Part shown: one piece after another, positions 48,681-61,130 of the stretch
Numbering within the stretch: the stretch's first letter is position 1
How the letters are laid out: each line of letters begins with the position of its first letter
Origin: Mactra quadrangularis
Lineage: Eukaryota > Mollusca > Bivalvia > Venerida > Mactridae
Reading direction: 5' to 3'
Length of the DNA: 64,000 nucleotides
NCBI GenBank assembly: GCA_025267735.1
Contig: CM046294.1
Coordinates: 22,192,162 to 22,256,161, forward strand
Translations under genes and position numbers: made by a program
Notes under the pieces: model-generated
Databases searched by the model: none
Told to the model about the DNA's origin: nothing
What the model saw: only the letters and a program-made list of their open reading frames with translations

Positions 48681-49918
48681 CAGTCCAACTTGTACTAACG
48701 GCCACCTCCGAATAGCGGGCACCTGCCGACAGCGGCCATTTCGATTTCCCCCCGACCGAAAACGCTCTTAAAAAGGCCGTGAATAACGGCCACCTGTCGA
48801 CTGCGACCAGCGGCCAGTCAAAACCATCCCCGCGGCCAGTTTAGAACTGTGAACAACGGCCAGACGATTGTTTGAAGACAGTATTTCGTATAAAGGCGAT
48901 TTCGAAAGCAGGCCGCCATTTTTGTTAAAGTTAAGCTAAAAACCCGTAATCCGATTTTTTCGGATTTTTCGTATACAAACCATCTCGAGTACGATTTTAT
49001 TAGTTATAATCAAGCTGTAGACAATTTTCTCGTCACCTTATTATAAAAATATGTTAATGTATCCTTTTATTGTTAAATTTATTCGTAAATCGGGAGTAAA
49101 TTACGTCATGTGATGACACTTTGTTAATTAGTTTTGAATGTTTGGAGACTCTACTAGGTTTGTTTTTCACACGTCCGGCAGTTAGATAAATGTTTGTGAC
49201 ACGCTGTTAATTCCTAAATTCGTTCAACTGTGACCGTTGTATACAGGTAATTTGACAACTGGGAAAAGATAGAAAGAGTATACAAAAGGTCAGAATAGTG
49301 AGAATTTGTGGAGTACATTTGTTAATGTTGAGGGCATAGCATGAAATGTAGCTGCAAACAAAAAATCACTGATTTCTTTGTTTGAGTCATTCTTTGTTCA
49401 AAGTTTTGTTTAATTCATTTATAGTCACAACTTCAATAATGATAATGTGAATAATGAATTAAGGTTGAAAATAAAAACAATTTTAATTATTAATTCATGC
49501 TAAATTCGTTCAACTGTGACCGCTGTATACAGGTAATTTGAAAACTGGGATAAGATAGAAATACTATAAAAAAGGTCAAAGTAGTGAGAATTTGTAGAGT
49601 GTATTTGTTAATGTTGAGGGCATAGCATGAAATGTAGCTGCAAACAAAAAATCACTGATTTCTTGGTTTTAGTCATTCATTGTTCAAAGTTTTGTTTTAT
49701 TCATTTATAGTCACAACTTCAATAATGATAATGTGAATAATGAATTAAGGTTGAAAATAAAAACAATTTTAATTATTAATTCATGTTAATTATGAACTCT
49801 GTCTCTCAAGTATGACGAAACATTGCCCGTTTGTTCCTCCCTCCGAACAAAGGCCACCTGTGAACAAAGGCCACTTTTCTATTTTCCCTTGGCCGGCCGT
49901 TGTTCACAGGTTGGACTG
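48681..49918. mobile_element. pogo/Tigger-like non-autonomous element, nested
   Basis: The termini CAGTCCAACTTGTACTAACG and the inverse of CAGTCCAACCTGTGAACAAC are flanked by TA on both sides. GCGGCCA/AACGGCC subrepeats lie near the ends. The interior carries a 286-bp direct duplication (49215-49500, 49501-49786). No transposase ORF. Confidence 0.8.
49215..49786. repeat. 286-bp tandem duplication inside the nested element
   Basis: AAATTCGTTCAACTGTGACC, GTTGAGGGCATAGCATGAAA and TAGTCACAACTTCAATAATG recur 286 bp apart with few differences. Confidence 0.92.
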
Positions 49919-50004
49919 TACGCGCTTCAGGTTCACGCTACACATTAGATGGAATACCGGCCTAATGTACAGTCATCCTGATAGGATGGAAGTGTTTACT
50001 TAAC

Positions 50005-50290
50005 CAATTGTGTTTTGGTTGGGTTAATCAATATAGCAACACATTATATAGGTCACATCACTGTGGTCATTCAACCTACTCACAATTCCTGGAATGGCTA
50101 AATCTCTGAATTCAGTTGAAAACCAGTTCCTGGTTGCATACTTTCCTCAGTCATTACCTACTGCCCTACACAATTTAGAATACAGGGTAGGATGGAGAAT
50201 GGCCATAGAAATTGTTTTATGACTTAACTCCAGGAACGTTTGCTCCTACTGGGAATCAAACCCACTACCCCTCATACCCCCAGTTGACTT
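50005..50290 (-). mobile_element. SINE-like element related to 42484-42777
   Basis: It shares ATATAGGTCA, CAACCTACTCAC, GGCTAAATCTCT, ACAATTTAGAATACAGGGTA and an inverted B-box-like GGGAATCAAACCC near its right end. Confidence 0.65.
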
Positions 50291-50295
50291 AATTA

Positions 50296-50537
50296 CAGTA
50301 AAACTTGGTAATAACAAACTAGGTTATAACATACACCCGGTTATAACATACCATTTTTTCCTGGCCCGTTTTTCATCCTTATATATTCTATAAAACATCA
50401 GCTCGGTTATATCATACTCGGATATAGCATACACTCAGTTATAACATACCAATTTTTTAGTCCCAACATACTTTTACATTCTTTATCAAATACCTTTTTC
50501 TATGGCCCAGCGAGTATGTTATATCCGAGTTTTACTG
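50296..50537. mobile_element. pogo/Tigger-like MITE, 242 bp
   Basis: CAGTAAAACTTGGTAATAAC at the left and the inverse of CAGTAAAACTCGGATATAAC at the right, flanked by TA on both sides. The interior repeats TTATAACATAC several times. Confidence 0.85.
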
Positions 50538-51354
50538 TAGATGTTACTGACTGAGCTAGCTGAGCAGTCACCAAATTTGTAATAGCTTTCATTATTTTCA
50601 AGAGAATATTCATTGAATGTTTTAGTCCCAATGCAATCATTTGTACATTAAAGTTCCAAATCATCAATGGTATTACCCAGTATAATTTACAGTATTTATG
50701 TTTGCAGATGTTCAATACCATATAAATATACCTAAGGCACAAAGACAGACTTATGAGTACAAAAGTCTATCTGTCACTTATATTTCATAGAAGGATGGCA
50801 TTTGCAGACAACATGCACATGGAATACCTGCCTCAATGTGACAATACTACAAAACTTTGATACAAGTCATCAATAGAATCCTGCATTTCAAACATTTCAA
50901 ACTGAAGGGTAAAGAATGATTTCATGATCTCATCACCATTTTGTGTCAAGAGACATGAGATAAAACATCACCAGACATTGTCATATTGTCTCCTAACAAG
51001 AACTTATACAAACCAAATACATCAGGGTCCAATTTCCTTAAAACCATGACCATGAGCAGGGCTCAGCATTAAAGGTCATCTAATTATCCCTGATGAATTA
51101 TATTTGGGTGATATCCCTGATGGAATTATATTTGGGTGAACTTATAGAATTAATGTTAAGCCCTACACTTGTTCTGTCAATTTATGCATGGAAACCCATT
51201 ATGGGATAAAAGCCTATTATGTAGTATAATGAACAGCTATTTACAGTACAAAAAGCTATGGTATTTATCAACAACAAAAAAAGAGACACAATATAAGGTC
51301 AGTTATCATCAAAATGTTGACCTAATATGAAGTTATTTATTATCAACAATTGTA

Positions 51355-51640
51355 TTTATTTATACTGGGTTTAACCTCGTATCAACACATGTTTTTAGAT
51401 AATTTATGACTACCAGCTCACCTAAAAAAGTTTTCCTGGAGCCGTGTCTATAAACAGTAATCACCTACCCTTCCACAAGGCTGGAAACTCAATATACCTT
51501 ATTAATGGGGGAAAATTAACATCATCGTCAAATTTTCTTGGAAGGGTATAACCTCCCCAGGTGGGATTCAAACCTGTACCCACTTCTGAACACCAGATTT
51601 GAAATCCAGAGGCGCTACCATCTGTGCTACTGACCTAGGT
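51355..51640 (-). mobile_element. tRNA-derived SINE, diverged copy next to the array
   Basis: It aligns with 45870-46157 (ACCTACCCTTCCACAAGG, GAAGGGTATAACCTCC, inverted B-box GGGATTCAAACC). It ends exactly where the 34-bp array begins. Confidence 0.8.
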
Positions 51641-54600
51641 TCTTTATCAACAAAAGCGAGACTCATTATAAGACTTTTAGTCTACACAAAAGAGACACAT
51701 AAAATAATATTTGTGAACAAACAAGACCTTTTTGGGTATATTTGTAAACAAAAAAGAAATCTATAATAAGGATATATGTGTAAAAAAAGGAAACCCATTT
51801 AGAGGTAATTTGTGAACAATAAAGAGATGCATAATAAGGATTTTTATCAACAAAAAAATAGTACCCATTTAAAGAATTTTTTCAACAAAAATGAGACCAT
51901 AACTAGGATATTTGTCAACAAAAGGAGATGCAATATGAGGATATTTGTCAACAAAAAAAGCCCAAATTAGATATTTGTGAATAAAAAGAAGACCCAATAG
52001 AAGTATATTAATGAACAAAAAAGAGACCCATTATTAAGTTATTGTCAAAAATAAGGGGCGCAATATAAGGATATTTGTGAACAAAAAGGAGCCCCATTTT
52101 GAGTATATTTGTCCAAAAAAGACCAATTATAAGGAATTTAGGGAAGAAAAAAGAGACCCATTATAAAATATTTGTAAGCAAAATGGAGACACAATATGAG
52201 GTTATTAGTGGACAAAAAGGAAACACATAATTAGAATATTTATTAACACACAAGAGACCCAATATGAGGAAATTTGTCAACAAAAAAAGACCCAGTATGA
52301 GAATTTATTCATTGGAGTTAACACAGTGTCAACACAATCTAGGTCATTTTACAGCATCCAGCGCACCTAACCAAGCTTAACTAGACCATTGTCTATAACC
52401 AGTACTCACCTACCCTTCCACTAAGTTAGAAACATCTCCATATTATCTAATCAATGGAGGAAAATTGACATTAAAGTCAAATTTTCATAGAAGGGTATAA
52501 TCTATAATCTCCCGGGTGGGATTCGAACCCGCAACCCCTCAGACACCAGATTCCAAACCCGGGTTACCCAGTATGAGGATATTTGTCAACAAAAAGGAGA
52601 CCCATTTCGAGGATATTTGTCAATAGAGACCAAATTTGAGGGTTTTATTAAATAAAAGGAGACCCAATATGAGGATATTTGTCAACAAAAGACACCCAAT
52701 TTGAGGGTTTTAGAAAATAAAAGGAGACCCAATATGAGGATATTTGTCCACAAAAAAGAGACCCAATATTACAAATTTTGTGAATAAAAAAAGATCCAAT
52801 AGGAGGATATTTGCAAACAAAAAAAAGACCCATTAGGTGGATATTTGTCAAAAAAAAACATGAGGATATTTGTCAACAAAAAAGACTCAATATGAGGATA
52901 TTTGCCAACAAAAAGAGGATATTTGTCAGACAAAAAGGAGACCAATTTCGAGGATATTTGTAAATAAAATAAGACCCAATAGGAGGATATTTGACAACAA
53001 AAAAAGAGACCCAATAGGACAATATTTGTCAAAAAACATGAGGATATTTGTCAACAAAAGACTCAATATGAGGATATTTGTCAACAAAAAAGAGAGGATA
53101 TTTGTCAACAAAAAGGAGACCCCTTTTCGAGGATATTTGTAAATAAAAAAAGACCCATTTTGAGGGTTTTAGAAAATAAAAGGAGACCCACTTCGATGAT
53201 ATTTGTAAATAAAAAGAGACCCATTTGAGGGTTTTAGTAAATAAGAGACCCAATATGAGGATTTTTGTAAATAAAAAAAGACCCAATAGAAGGATATTTG
53301 CCAACACAAAAAGAGACTCAATATGAGGATATTTGGCAACAAAAAAGAGAGGATATTTGTCAACAAAAAGACCAATTTAGAGGATATTTGTAAATAAAAA
53401 GAGACCCATTTTGAGGGTTTTAGTAAATAAAAAGAGACCTTATATGAGGATATTTATCAACAAAAAAGGGACTCATTTTGAGGGTTTTAGTAAATAAAAG
53501 GAGACCCAATATGAGGATATTTGTCCACAATAAGAGACCCAATATTGGGATTTTTGTAAATAAAAAAGAGACCCAATAGGAGGATATCTGTGAAAAAAAA
53601 ACAATATAAGGATATTTGTCAACAAAAAAGAATCATTATGAGGATATTTGTAAACAAAAAAGAGAGGACATTTGTCAACAAAAAAGAGACCCATTACGAG
53701 GATATTTGTAAATAAAAAGAGTCCCATTTTGAGGGTTTTAGTAAATAAAAGGAGACCTAATATGAGGATATTTATCAACAAAAAAGGGACTCATTTTGAG
53801 GGTTTTAGTAAATAAAAGGAGACCCAATATGAGGATATTTGTCCACTAAAAAAGACCAAATAATAGGATTTTTGTAAATAAAAAAAAAGACCCAATAGGA
53901 GGTTATTAGTAAAAAAAGAGACCCAATAGGAGGATATTTGTCAACAAAAAAGAAACCCAATAGGAGGATATTTGTCAACAAAAAAGAGAGGATATTTGTC
54001 AACAAAAAGGATACCCATTTCAAGCACATTTGTAAATAAAAAGAGACCCATTTTGAGGGTTTTAGTAAATAAAAGGAGACCTTTTATGAGGATATTTGTC
54101 CACAAAAAAGAGACCAATTTTGATTGGTTTTAGTAAATAAAAGGAGACCCAATAGGAGGACATTTGCCAACAAAAAAAAGACCCATTAGTGGATATTTGT
54201 CCAAAAAAAACATGAGGATATTTGTCAACAAAAAAGACTCAATATGAGGATATTTGTCAACAAAAAAGAGGATATTTGTCAACAAAAAGGAGACCAATTT
54301 CGAGGATTTTTGTAAATAAAAAAGACCCAATAGGTGGATATTTGTCAACAAAAAATGGACCCATTTTGAGGGTTTTAGAAAATAAAAGGAGACCCACTTT
54401 GATATTTGTAAATAAAAAGAGACCCATTTGAGGGTTTTAGTAAATTAAAGGAGACCTTTTATGAGGATATTTGTCAACAAAAAAGGGACCCGTATTGAGG
54501 GTTTTATTAAATAAAAATAGACCCAATATGAAGATATTTGTCAACCAAAAAAGACCAAATATTAGGATTTTTGTAAATAAAAAAAGACCCAATAGGAGGA

Positions 54601-56400
54601 TATTTGTCAACAAAAAATGGACCCATTTTTAGGGTTTAAGTAAATTAAAGGAGACCCAATATGAGGATATTTTTCCACAAAAAAGACCCAATTTTAGGAT
54701 TTTTGAAAATAAAAAAGACCCAATAAGAGGATATTTGTCAACAAAAAATGAACCCATTTTGAGGGTTTAAGTAAATAAAAGGGGACCCAATATGAGGATA
54801 TTTGTCCACAAAGAAGAGACTCAATATTAGGAATTTTGTACATAAAAAAGATACCCAATAGGGGGATATTTGCCAACAAAAAAGAGACCAAATAGGAGGA
54901 TATTTGCCAACAAAAAATAGACTGATATGAGGATATTTGTCAACAAAAAAGAGACCCAATAGGAGGATAAATTTGTCAAAAAACAAATATGAGGATATTT
55001 GTCAACAAAAAAAGAGACTCAATATGAGGATATTTGTCAATAAAAAGAGAGGATATTTGTCAACAAAAAGGAGACCAATTTTGAGGATATTTGTAAATAA
55101 ATAGAGACCCATTTAGAGGGTTTTAGTAAATAAAAGGAGACCCAATATGAGGATATTTGTCCACAAAAAAGAGACCCAATATTAGGATTTTTGTACGTAA
55201 AAAAGTGACCCAATAGGAGGATATTTGTCCACAAAAAAGAGACCCAATATTAGGATTTTTGTTAATAAAAAAAGAGACCCAATAGGAGGTTATTGGTAAA
55301 AAAAGAGACCCAATAGGAGGATATTTGTCAACAAAAAAGAGACCCTATATCAGGATATTGGTCAACAAAAAAGAGAGGATATTTGTCAACAAAAAGGATA
55401 CCCATTTCGAGGACATTTGTAAATAAAAAGAGACCCATTTTGAGGGTTTAAGTAAATAAAAGGAGACCCAATCTGAAGATATTTGTCAACAAAAAAGAGA
55501 CCCAATATTAGAATTTTTGTAAATAAAAGGAAACCCAATAGGAGTATATTTGCCAACAAAAAAGAGACCCAATATGAGGATATTTGCCAACAAAAAAGGA
55601 CTATTTGTGGATATTTGTCAACAAAAAAGAGACTCAATATGTGGATATTTGTCAACATAAAGAGACCCAATATGAGGATATTTGTCAACAAAAAGAGACC
55701 AATATGAAGATATTGGTCAACAAAAAAGAGACCCAATAGGAGGATATTGGTCAACAAAAAAGAGACCCAATAGGAGGATATTGGTCAACAAAAAAGATAC
55801 CCAATAGGAGGATATTTGTCAACAAAAAGGAGACCCACTTCGAGGATATTTGTAAATAAAAAGACCCAATTTGAGGGTTTGAGTAAATAAAAGGAGACCT
55901 AATATGAGGATATTTGTCAACAAATAAGAGACCAATTTTGATTGGTTTTAGTAAATAAAAGGAGACCCAATATGAGGATATTTGTCCACAAAAAGAGACC
56001 CAATGTTGGGATTTTTGTAAATAAAAAAGAGACCCAATAGGAGGATATCTGTGAAAAAACCAATATAAGGATATTTGTCAACAAAAAAGAATCATTATGA
56101 GGATATTTGTAAACAAAAAAGAGAGGACATTTGTCAACAAAAAAGAGACCCATTACGAGGATATTTGTAAATAAAAAGAGTCCCATTTTGAGGGTTTTAG
56201 TAAATAAAAGGAGACCTAATATGAGGATATTTATCAACAAAAAAGGGACTCAATAATAGGATTCTTGTAAATAAAAAAAGACCCAATAGGAGGATATTTG
56301 CCAACAAAAAAAGACCCAATAGGAAGATATTTGTCAACAAAAAAGAGACTCAATATTAGGATTTTTGTAAATAAAAAAAGACTAAATATGAGGATATTGA
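51641..56400. repeat. 4.8-kb tandem array, about 34-bp unit with two variants
   Basis: Variant 1 is GAGGATATTTGTCAACAAAA plus AGAGACCCAATAT; variant 2 is GAGGGTTTTAGTAAATAAAA plus GGAGACCCAATAT. They alternate in patterns that form higher-order blocks; 53473-53781 is near-identical to 55917-56240. A stray unit lies at 56516-56556. Period and drift explain all the I/L/F/Y-rich or K/R/N-rich frames on both strands. The array is interrupted by the SINE at 52302. Confidence 0.95.
52302..52565 (-). mobile_element. tRNA-derived SINE inserted in the array, 12-bp target duplication
   Basis: ACCCAGTATGAG occurs at 52290-52301 and 52566-52577, i.e. the array unit itself was duplicated. The body matches 45870-46157, with an inverted B-box GGGATTCGAACCC. 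Confidence 0.88.
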
Positions 56401-56579
56401 ATTTAACCTTCAACTTTAAAGTAAAAATATATTTTCTTTTAAAGAAAACTCTTAGTTCAAGGGGGGATAATTCTGCTTAAAAATGTTTTTAGAGTTATGA
56501 AACTTGTCACATGCGATGAGGATATTTTTCAACAAAAAGGAGACCCAATATGATGACTATCAAATAATCCTATTTACTT

Positions 56580-56740
56580 TTTTTTTAAATTTATTAGAGT
56601 TAACGTTATTAGAGATCATTTTACGGCATCCAGCGTCAAATTTTCATGGAAGGGTGTAACCTCCCATTAGGGATTCCAACCCGCACCCCCTCTGGCACAA
56701 GGCCCCTCTGGGGCCCAACTGCGCTAATGACCCGCGTTTA
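56580..56740 (-). mobile_element. tRNA-derived SINE, internally deleted
   Basis: It has the tail (TTAGAGTTAACGTTATTAGA) and the head (inverted 'gggattccaacccgc', 'caactgcgctaatgacccg') with most of the body missing between 56635 and 56640. Confidence 0.7.
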
Positions 56741-57008
56741 CAAATAATACTATAATCAGGATTTGCATCGTGACAACCCTAGAAACAAGGGAACTTACAC
56801 AATGTTCAAGCCAAACATTTAGATTACCAAACATGACAACTATAATTCCTTATACAGGGAGCAACAAATTAGATCTGGTGATGAAAACATGAAATCATTA
56901 CTAATCTAGCACACAATATCACAGCCTAAAAGAATTAAACTTATCTCATCAAAGTCAGAATACTAATACCTCAGTCATGCAGAATTGTTCCAAGCTAAAT
57001 ATTTTGTT

Positions 57009-57297
57009 TGGTTTTTTATACTGGGTTTAACACCCTGTCAACACAATTATAGTTATTTCAAGGCAACCAGAACACATATCCTAGCTATCCTAGACTTTAT
57101 GTCAATAACCAGTGCTCACCTACCCTTTCACAAGGCTGGCAACTTCTCTATTTACCTTATGGATGGAGGAAAATTTACATAACTGTCAGTTTTTTTTGGA
57201 AGAGTATAACAGCCCCAGGGGGAGATTCAAACCTGTACCTGCTATGAGATATCAGATTCAAAATCCCAGTGCACTACCAACTGCACTACAGAGCCGG
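57009..57297 (-). mobile_element. tRNA-derived SINE
   Basis: GGTTTAACACCCTGTCAACA, ACCTACCCTTTCACAAGG and CCAACTGCACTACAGAGCC place it in the same family, moderately diverged. Frames across it are shadows. Confidence 0.8.
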
Positions 57298-57547
57298 GAT
57301 TTCAAACAATATAAAACTAAGTTTGACCTTTTCACTAAAGGAAAACTATACATACATGTACACTATTTCTTAGTCAATTTTTAGCTTTGTAAATTAGTCA
57401 AATTATATTTTTCATTGAGTAATGAGGAGCCCAATATCATGGAAAATTTCAAAGCTTTTTACTAAGTTTTTAGGTCGCTAAAATCAGTAGACTAATGAAT
57501 TTTGACAATCCCACCTTGAGCTTTATGATGACTGATACTTTACTTTT

Positions 57548-57832
57548 ATTTATTAATTTATTGGAGTTACTTTTATTTATTAATTTATTGGAGTTAACGC
57601 TGCATCAACACAACCTAGATTTCCTGGACCTTTGTCTATAACCAGTACTCATCTACACTTCCACAAGGCCGGAAACTTCTCCATATTATCTAATCAATGG
57701 AGGAAAATTGACATTATAGTCTTATTTTCATGGAAGGGTATGACCTCCCAGGATGGGATTCCAACCTGTACCCCCCTGGGGACACGAGATTCCAAATCCT
57801 GACACACTACCAACTGTGCTATCGACCTGGAT
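57548..57832 (-). mobile_element. tRNA-derived SINE with duplicated tail
   Basis: The tail TTTATTTATTAATTTATTGG occurs twice (57545-57566, 57570-57591). The body lacks the CATTTTACGGC block; the head is inverted 'caactgtgctatcgacc'. Confidence 0.75.
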
Positions 57833-59243
57833 ATGGCTGATACTGCCATACACTGAAGGGTTTACAAGATCTGACTTCAATGAGATAGGTATTCAACTAG
57901 TAGGCTATAATTGTGAGCCAGATCCCCATACATCCCCCAAACAGAATTGAATTTAAGTTTTACCAACACAGATTGGAATAAATAATAATTCTCCAACATA
58001 CTACTTGCAGGAACTTTATATATAACTGACTAGTCAACTGATTCATCAACACTACTGCCACCGAAACTCCCCCCCCCCCTTCCCCACTATTGGTCATATA
58101 TTGTAGCTACAAATTTTGAGTTTTGAAATCTATCTCAACTTTCTTCAACTAAACTGTTTAAAATAAATAAAATAACAGATAATAAAATAACAGAATCACA
58201 TCAATATACATGTACTAACAAAATGTCCAAGTCAAATACTGTCAACTACAAAATTATAAATGTATATCCAAAAGGATGGTAGTTGGCCTTATAACTAAGG
58301 TTAGACATCATGAAAGATGATATGTAAAAATAGACCTTATTTTTGGAGTTTTGCATACCAGCACAGGTGGTACAAACAAAATGTTTCAAACATTATTGCT
58401 GAAAAGCACAAAACACATGTTAAATCCTAATGTTCTTAGTAGATATCTTTTCATTGTAACGGTGTGAAAGTTTGTTTGTACCCTATGGAAAACCCCAAAA
58501 AATTTGAATTCCTGGAATAATCTATTCACATGCATTACAGATCATCTTTCATGACTTCAACTACAGTACAGTTCAACTAATGTGACTACCTCAATAATAC
58601 ATTAAACATTTGAACATGTATAAGTATAACAATTCAAGTAATAAGACAATAATGTAAAATACCGGTAAACTTCTTAAACAAGGCAAATCAAAAAGAGATC
58701 AGTCTTCATGATAAAGCATTATAATTGTAGCTTGTTCAGGATAACTTGAGACAAATCTAAACAATATTTTATGTGAACAATGTGTCATGTTACTTTCAAC
58801 GAGTAGTCACAATAGCAAAACTTTAAGTGTATAAATCTCAATAATTCAGTATCTAAAATGTCTTGTAATACTCTGTTTAGGCTAACTTAAGACAAATCTA
58901 AATGACATTTCTAACAAGATTATGTCTCATGTTATCCTGAACGAAGTATAATTACTTCATAGTATCATATTAAGCATTACACCAAAGATTCAGATAACTA
59001 ACAGAAATTAGAGGGACAAGAACTTGAGTCATATATGAAAGATACTCACTGACAATTTTTGAGCAGCACAAAGACAAATTCCAATGAAATAAGTTTTGCT
59101 AAAGTCAAGTCATAATAAGTCAGACATTAAAGATTTATACACTTAACATAATGTAGCCAGAAAATGTTAGTTTTATAGAACTCATACCTGAATATCAGCT
59201 TCTCATCTTTCTAGAGTTCAATTGACATCTCACAAGAGACATA

Positions 59244-59483
59244 CAGTACCCACCAAAAGTATGAAGCCATTTTCACTTGCAGGCTTTTTTAATAGCTTTT
59301 ATCTAAAATTTGGTAACTGTTTATTCTTAAATCTTTTATTGATTTTGCTTTATATTTTGGTTATCATTATAATTATAATTAAACCGTACTTAAATGTATT
59401 AAATATAATAATTATACAAAAATAATCATCAAAATTCACAAAGTGTAGTAAATTCCTTGTCTCTAAACTTTTGGTGGGTACTG
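59244..59483. mobile_element. Tc1/mariner-like MITE, 240 bp, TA target duplication
   Basis: CAGTACCCACCAAAAGT at the left and its exact inverse ACTTTTGGTGGGTACTG at the right, both flanked by TA. The interior is AT-rich without an ORF. Confidence 0.88.
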
Positions 59484-59744
59484 TAACTTTAGTTTATGCT
59501 AATTTATTTTAGCTCAATTGTAAAATAAGTTCTAACAAGGTAAATTAATCACTTCCTGGTCACCCAGTACTGAGCTAGTAAGATAAAGTTTCTTGTTAAA
59601 TAAAATGACAGTAGGTTTTGGGTTGGATTCAAACTGACATCACAAGTCACAACAATTAATGACCTCTGGGATCAAACAAAATGCGAATGCACTGATTTAG
59701 ACAGGTTAAAATAAAACAAGGGTTTAACAGATAACTGTCAATTT

Positions 59745-60180
59745 ATTTTTATTTTTTTTTATTGGGTGTAATGCCGTGTTAGTACAATTTTAGGCCATTT
59801 ATCCGCATCCAGTGCACCTAACCTAGCTTTCCTGGACCCTCAACAATAACCAGTACTCGCCTACCCTTCCACAAGGCCGGAAACTTCTCCATATATCTTA
59901 TTAATTGAGGAAAATTGACATTATTGTCATTTAGGCCATTTATCCGCATCCAGTGCACCTAACCTAGCTTTCCTGGACCCTCAACAATAACCAGTACTCG
60001 CCTACCCTTCCACAAGGCCGGAAACTTCTCCATATATCTTATTAATTGAGGAAAATTGACATTATTGTCAAATTTTCATGGAAGGGTATAACCTCCCCGG
60101 GTGGGATTCGAACCCGTACTCCCTTGGAACATGAGACTCTGAATCCTGGCGCACTACCAACTGCACCATCGACCCGGGTT
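59745..60180 (-). mobile_element. tRNA-derived SINE with a 139-bp internal duplication
   Basis: The body segment from TTAGGCCATTTATCCGCATC to GACATTATTGTC occurs at 59791-59929 and, nearly identically, at 59930-60068. The head follows with the inverted B-box GGGATTCGAACCC, then a duplicated head fragment (GACCCGGGTTCCAACTGCGC). Confidence 0.88.
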
Positions 60181-60784
60181 CCAACTGCGCCACTGACCCA
60201 GGTATAACTATCAAACTTTCAAAATTGTTTAAAAGAATAAATGTTCTCTCTGTTAATCTAAACATTTGCCCTGGGTTACTAGTATTTTTACTTGGTACTT
60301 CTAAAGCCAAGTATAAGAAGACCACTTTTGAAAACAAAGTGTTTTAAGTTTTCTGTTTAGCCCTTAGCATGCAATCTTGGATTAGTACTAACCAAAGTCT
60401 AAGACTCCTTACCAAGACGTTCATTCAAGTACTAAGTAAATGTTGAACACTTAAATGATTTTTGAGGTATCAAAACAGAGAAAACACGTGTTTATTGTTT
60501 GTACTCTTAGAGAATCAAGATTTGAACCAATATCTTATAAATAGCCAACAATTGAAGCAAGTACTGTCAACCATGGATTTATTGGATTAATAATATTTTT
60601 TTCTGGTGTTTAAGAGTCTCAACACTCTTTAGGTTATCTCACAGCAACCAGCAAATTTAAGAAGTAACTTTCACTAGCCCAAATGAATTTTCACTAGTCC
60701 ATGGTTTCAAGGCAAAGGTGAAGACAAGAATACTAAATATCATTTTACACCTATACATGTACACTTGGTAAGGAGTCATAGACC

Positions 60785-60860
60785 TAAAGCAGGGGTGTGG
60801 AAATACCAACATATTCAACTTTGCTTTAGGGGTGTGGAAATACCAACATATTCAACTAAG
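60785..60860. repeat. short direct duplication (about 40 bp)
   Basis: AGGGGTGTGGAAATACCAAC and ATATTCAACT occur twice in a row. Confidence 0.9.
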
Positions 60861-61130
60861 TCCCAAAATAAGAGAATTTTGGAAAAGTCCATTTGTCTGC
60901 AGTCTAGCATGGCTTGTTCAGAATTTCAAATATAAACATAACATCTATGTCATTAAGGTAGGATTCCTATAATGCCAATTTAAAATTAAAATTATTTATA
61001 CATATTTATCATTCATTTCAGCATGTCAATAGATTCATGAAAAAATGTTATTTTTGATAACATTTTATGAAAATGACTTATTATCTCCCTTTGATATAGA
61101 AATAGTGATTTTTTTAATTGCTTATTCAAC

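Larger units (their letters stand above)
48171..49962. mobile_element. PIF/Harbinger-like TIR element containing a nested element
   Basis: The left terminus is GGCCGGTATTCCAT and the right terminus its exact inverse; both are flanked by TAA, fitting the 3-bp TWA duplication of Harbinger. About 510 bp of the element lies left, and about 40 bp right, of the nested insertion at 48681-49918. Confidence 0.7.

Noticed and set aside
51641..56400. Many hydrophobic or K/N-rich frames of 60-123 codons on both strands
   Set aside because: All arise from the 34-bp repeat; unit length not divisible by three moves them between frames.
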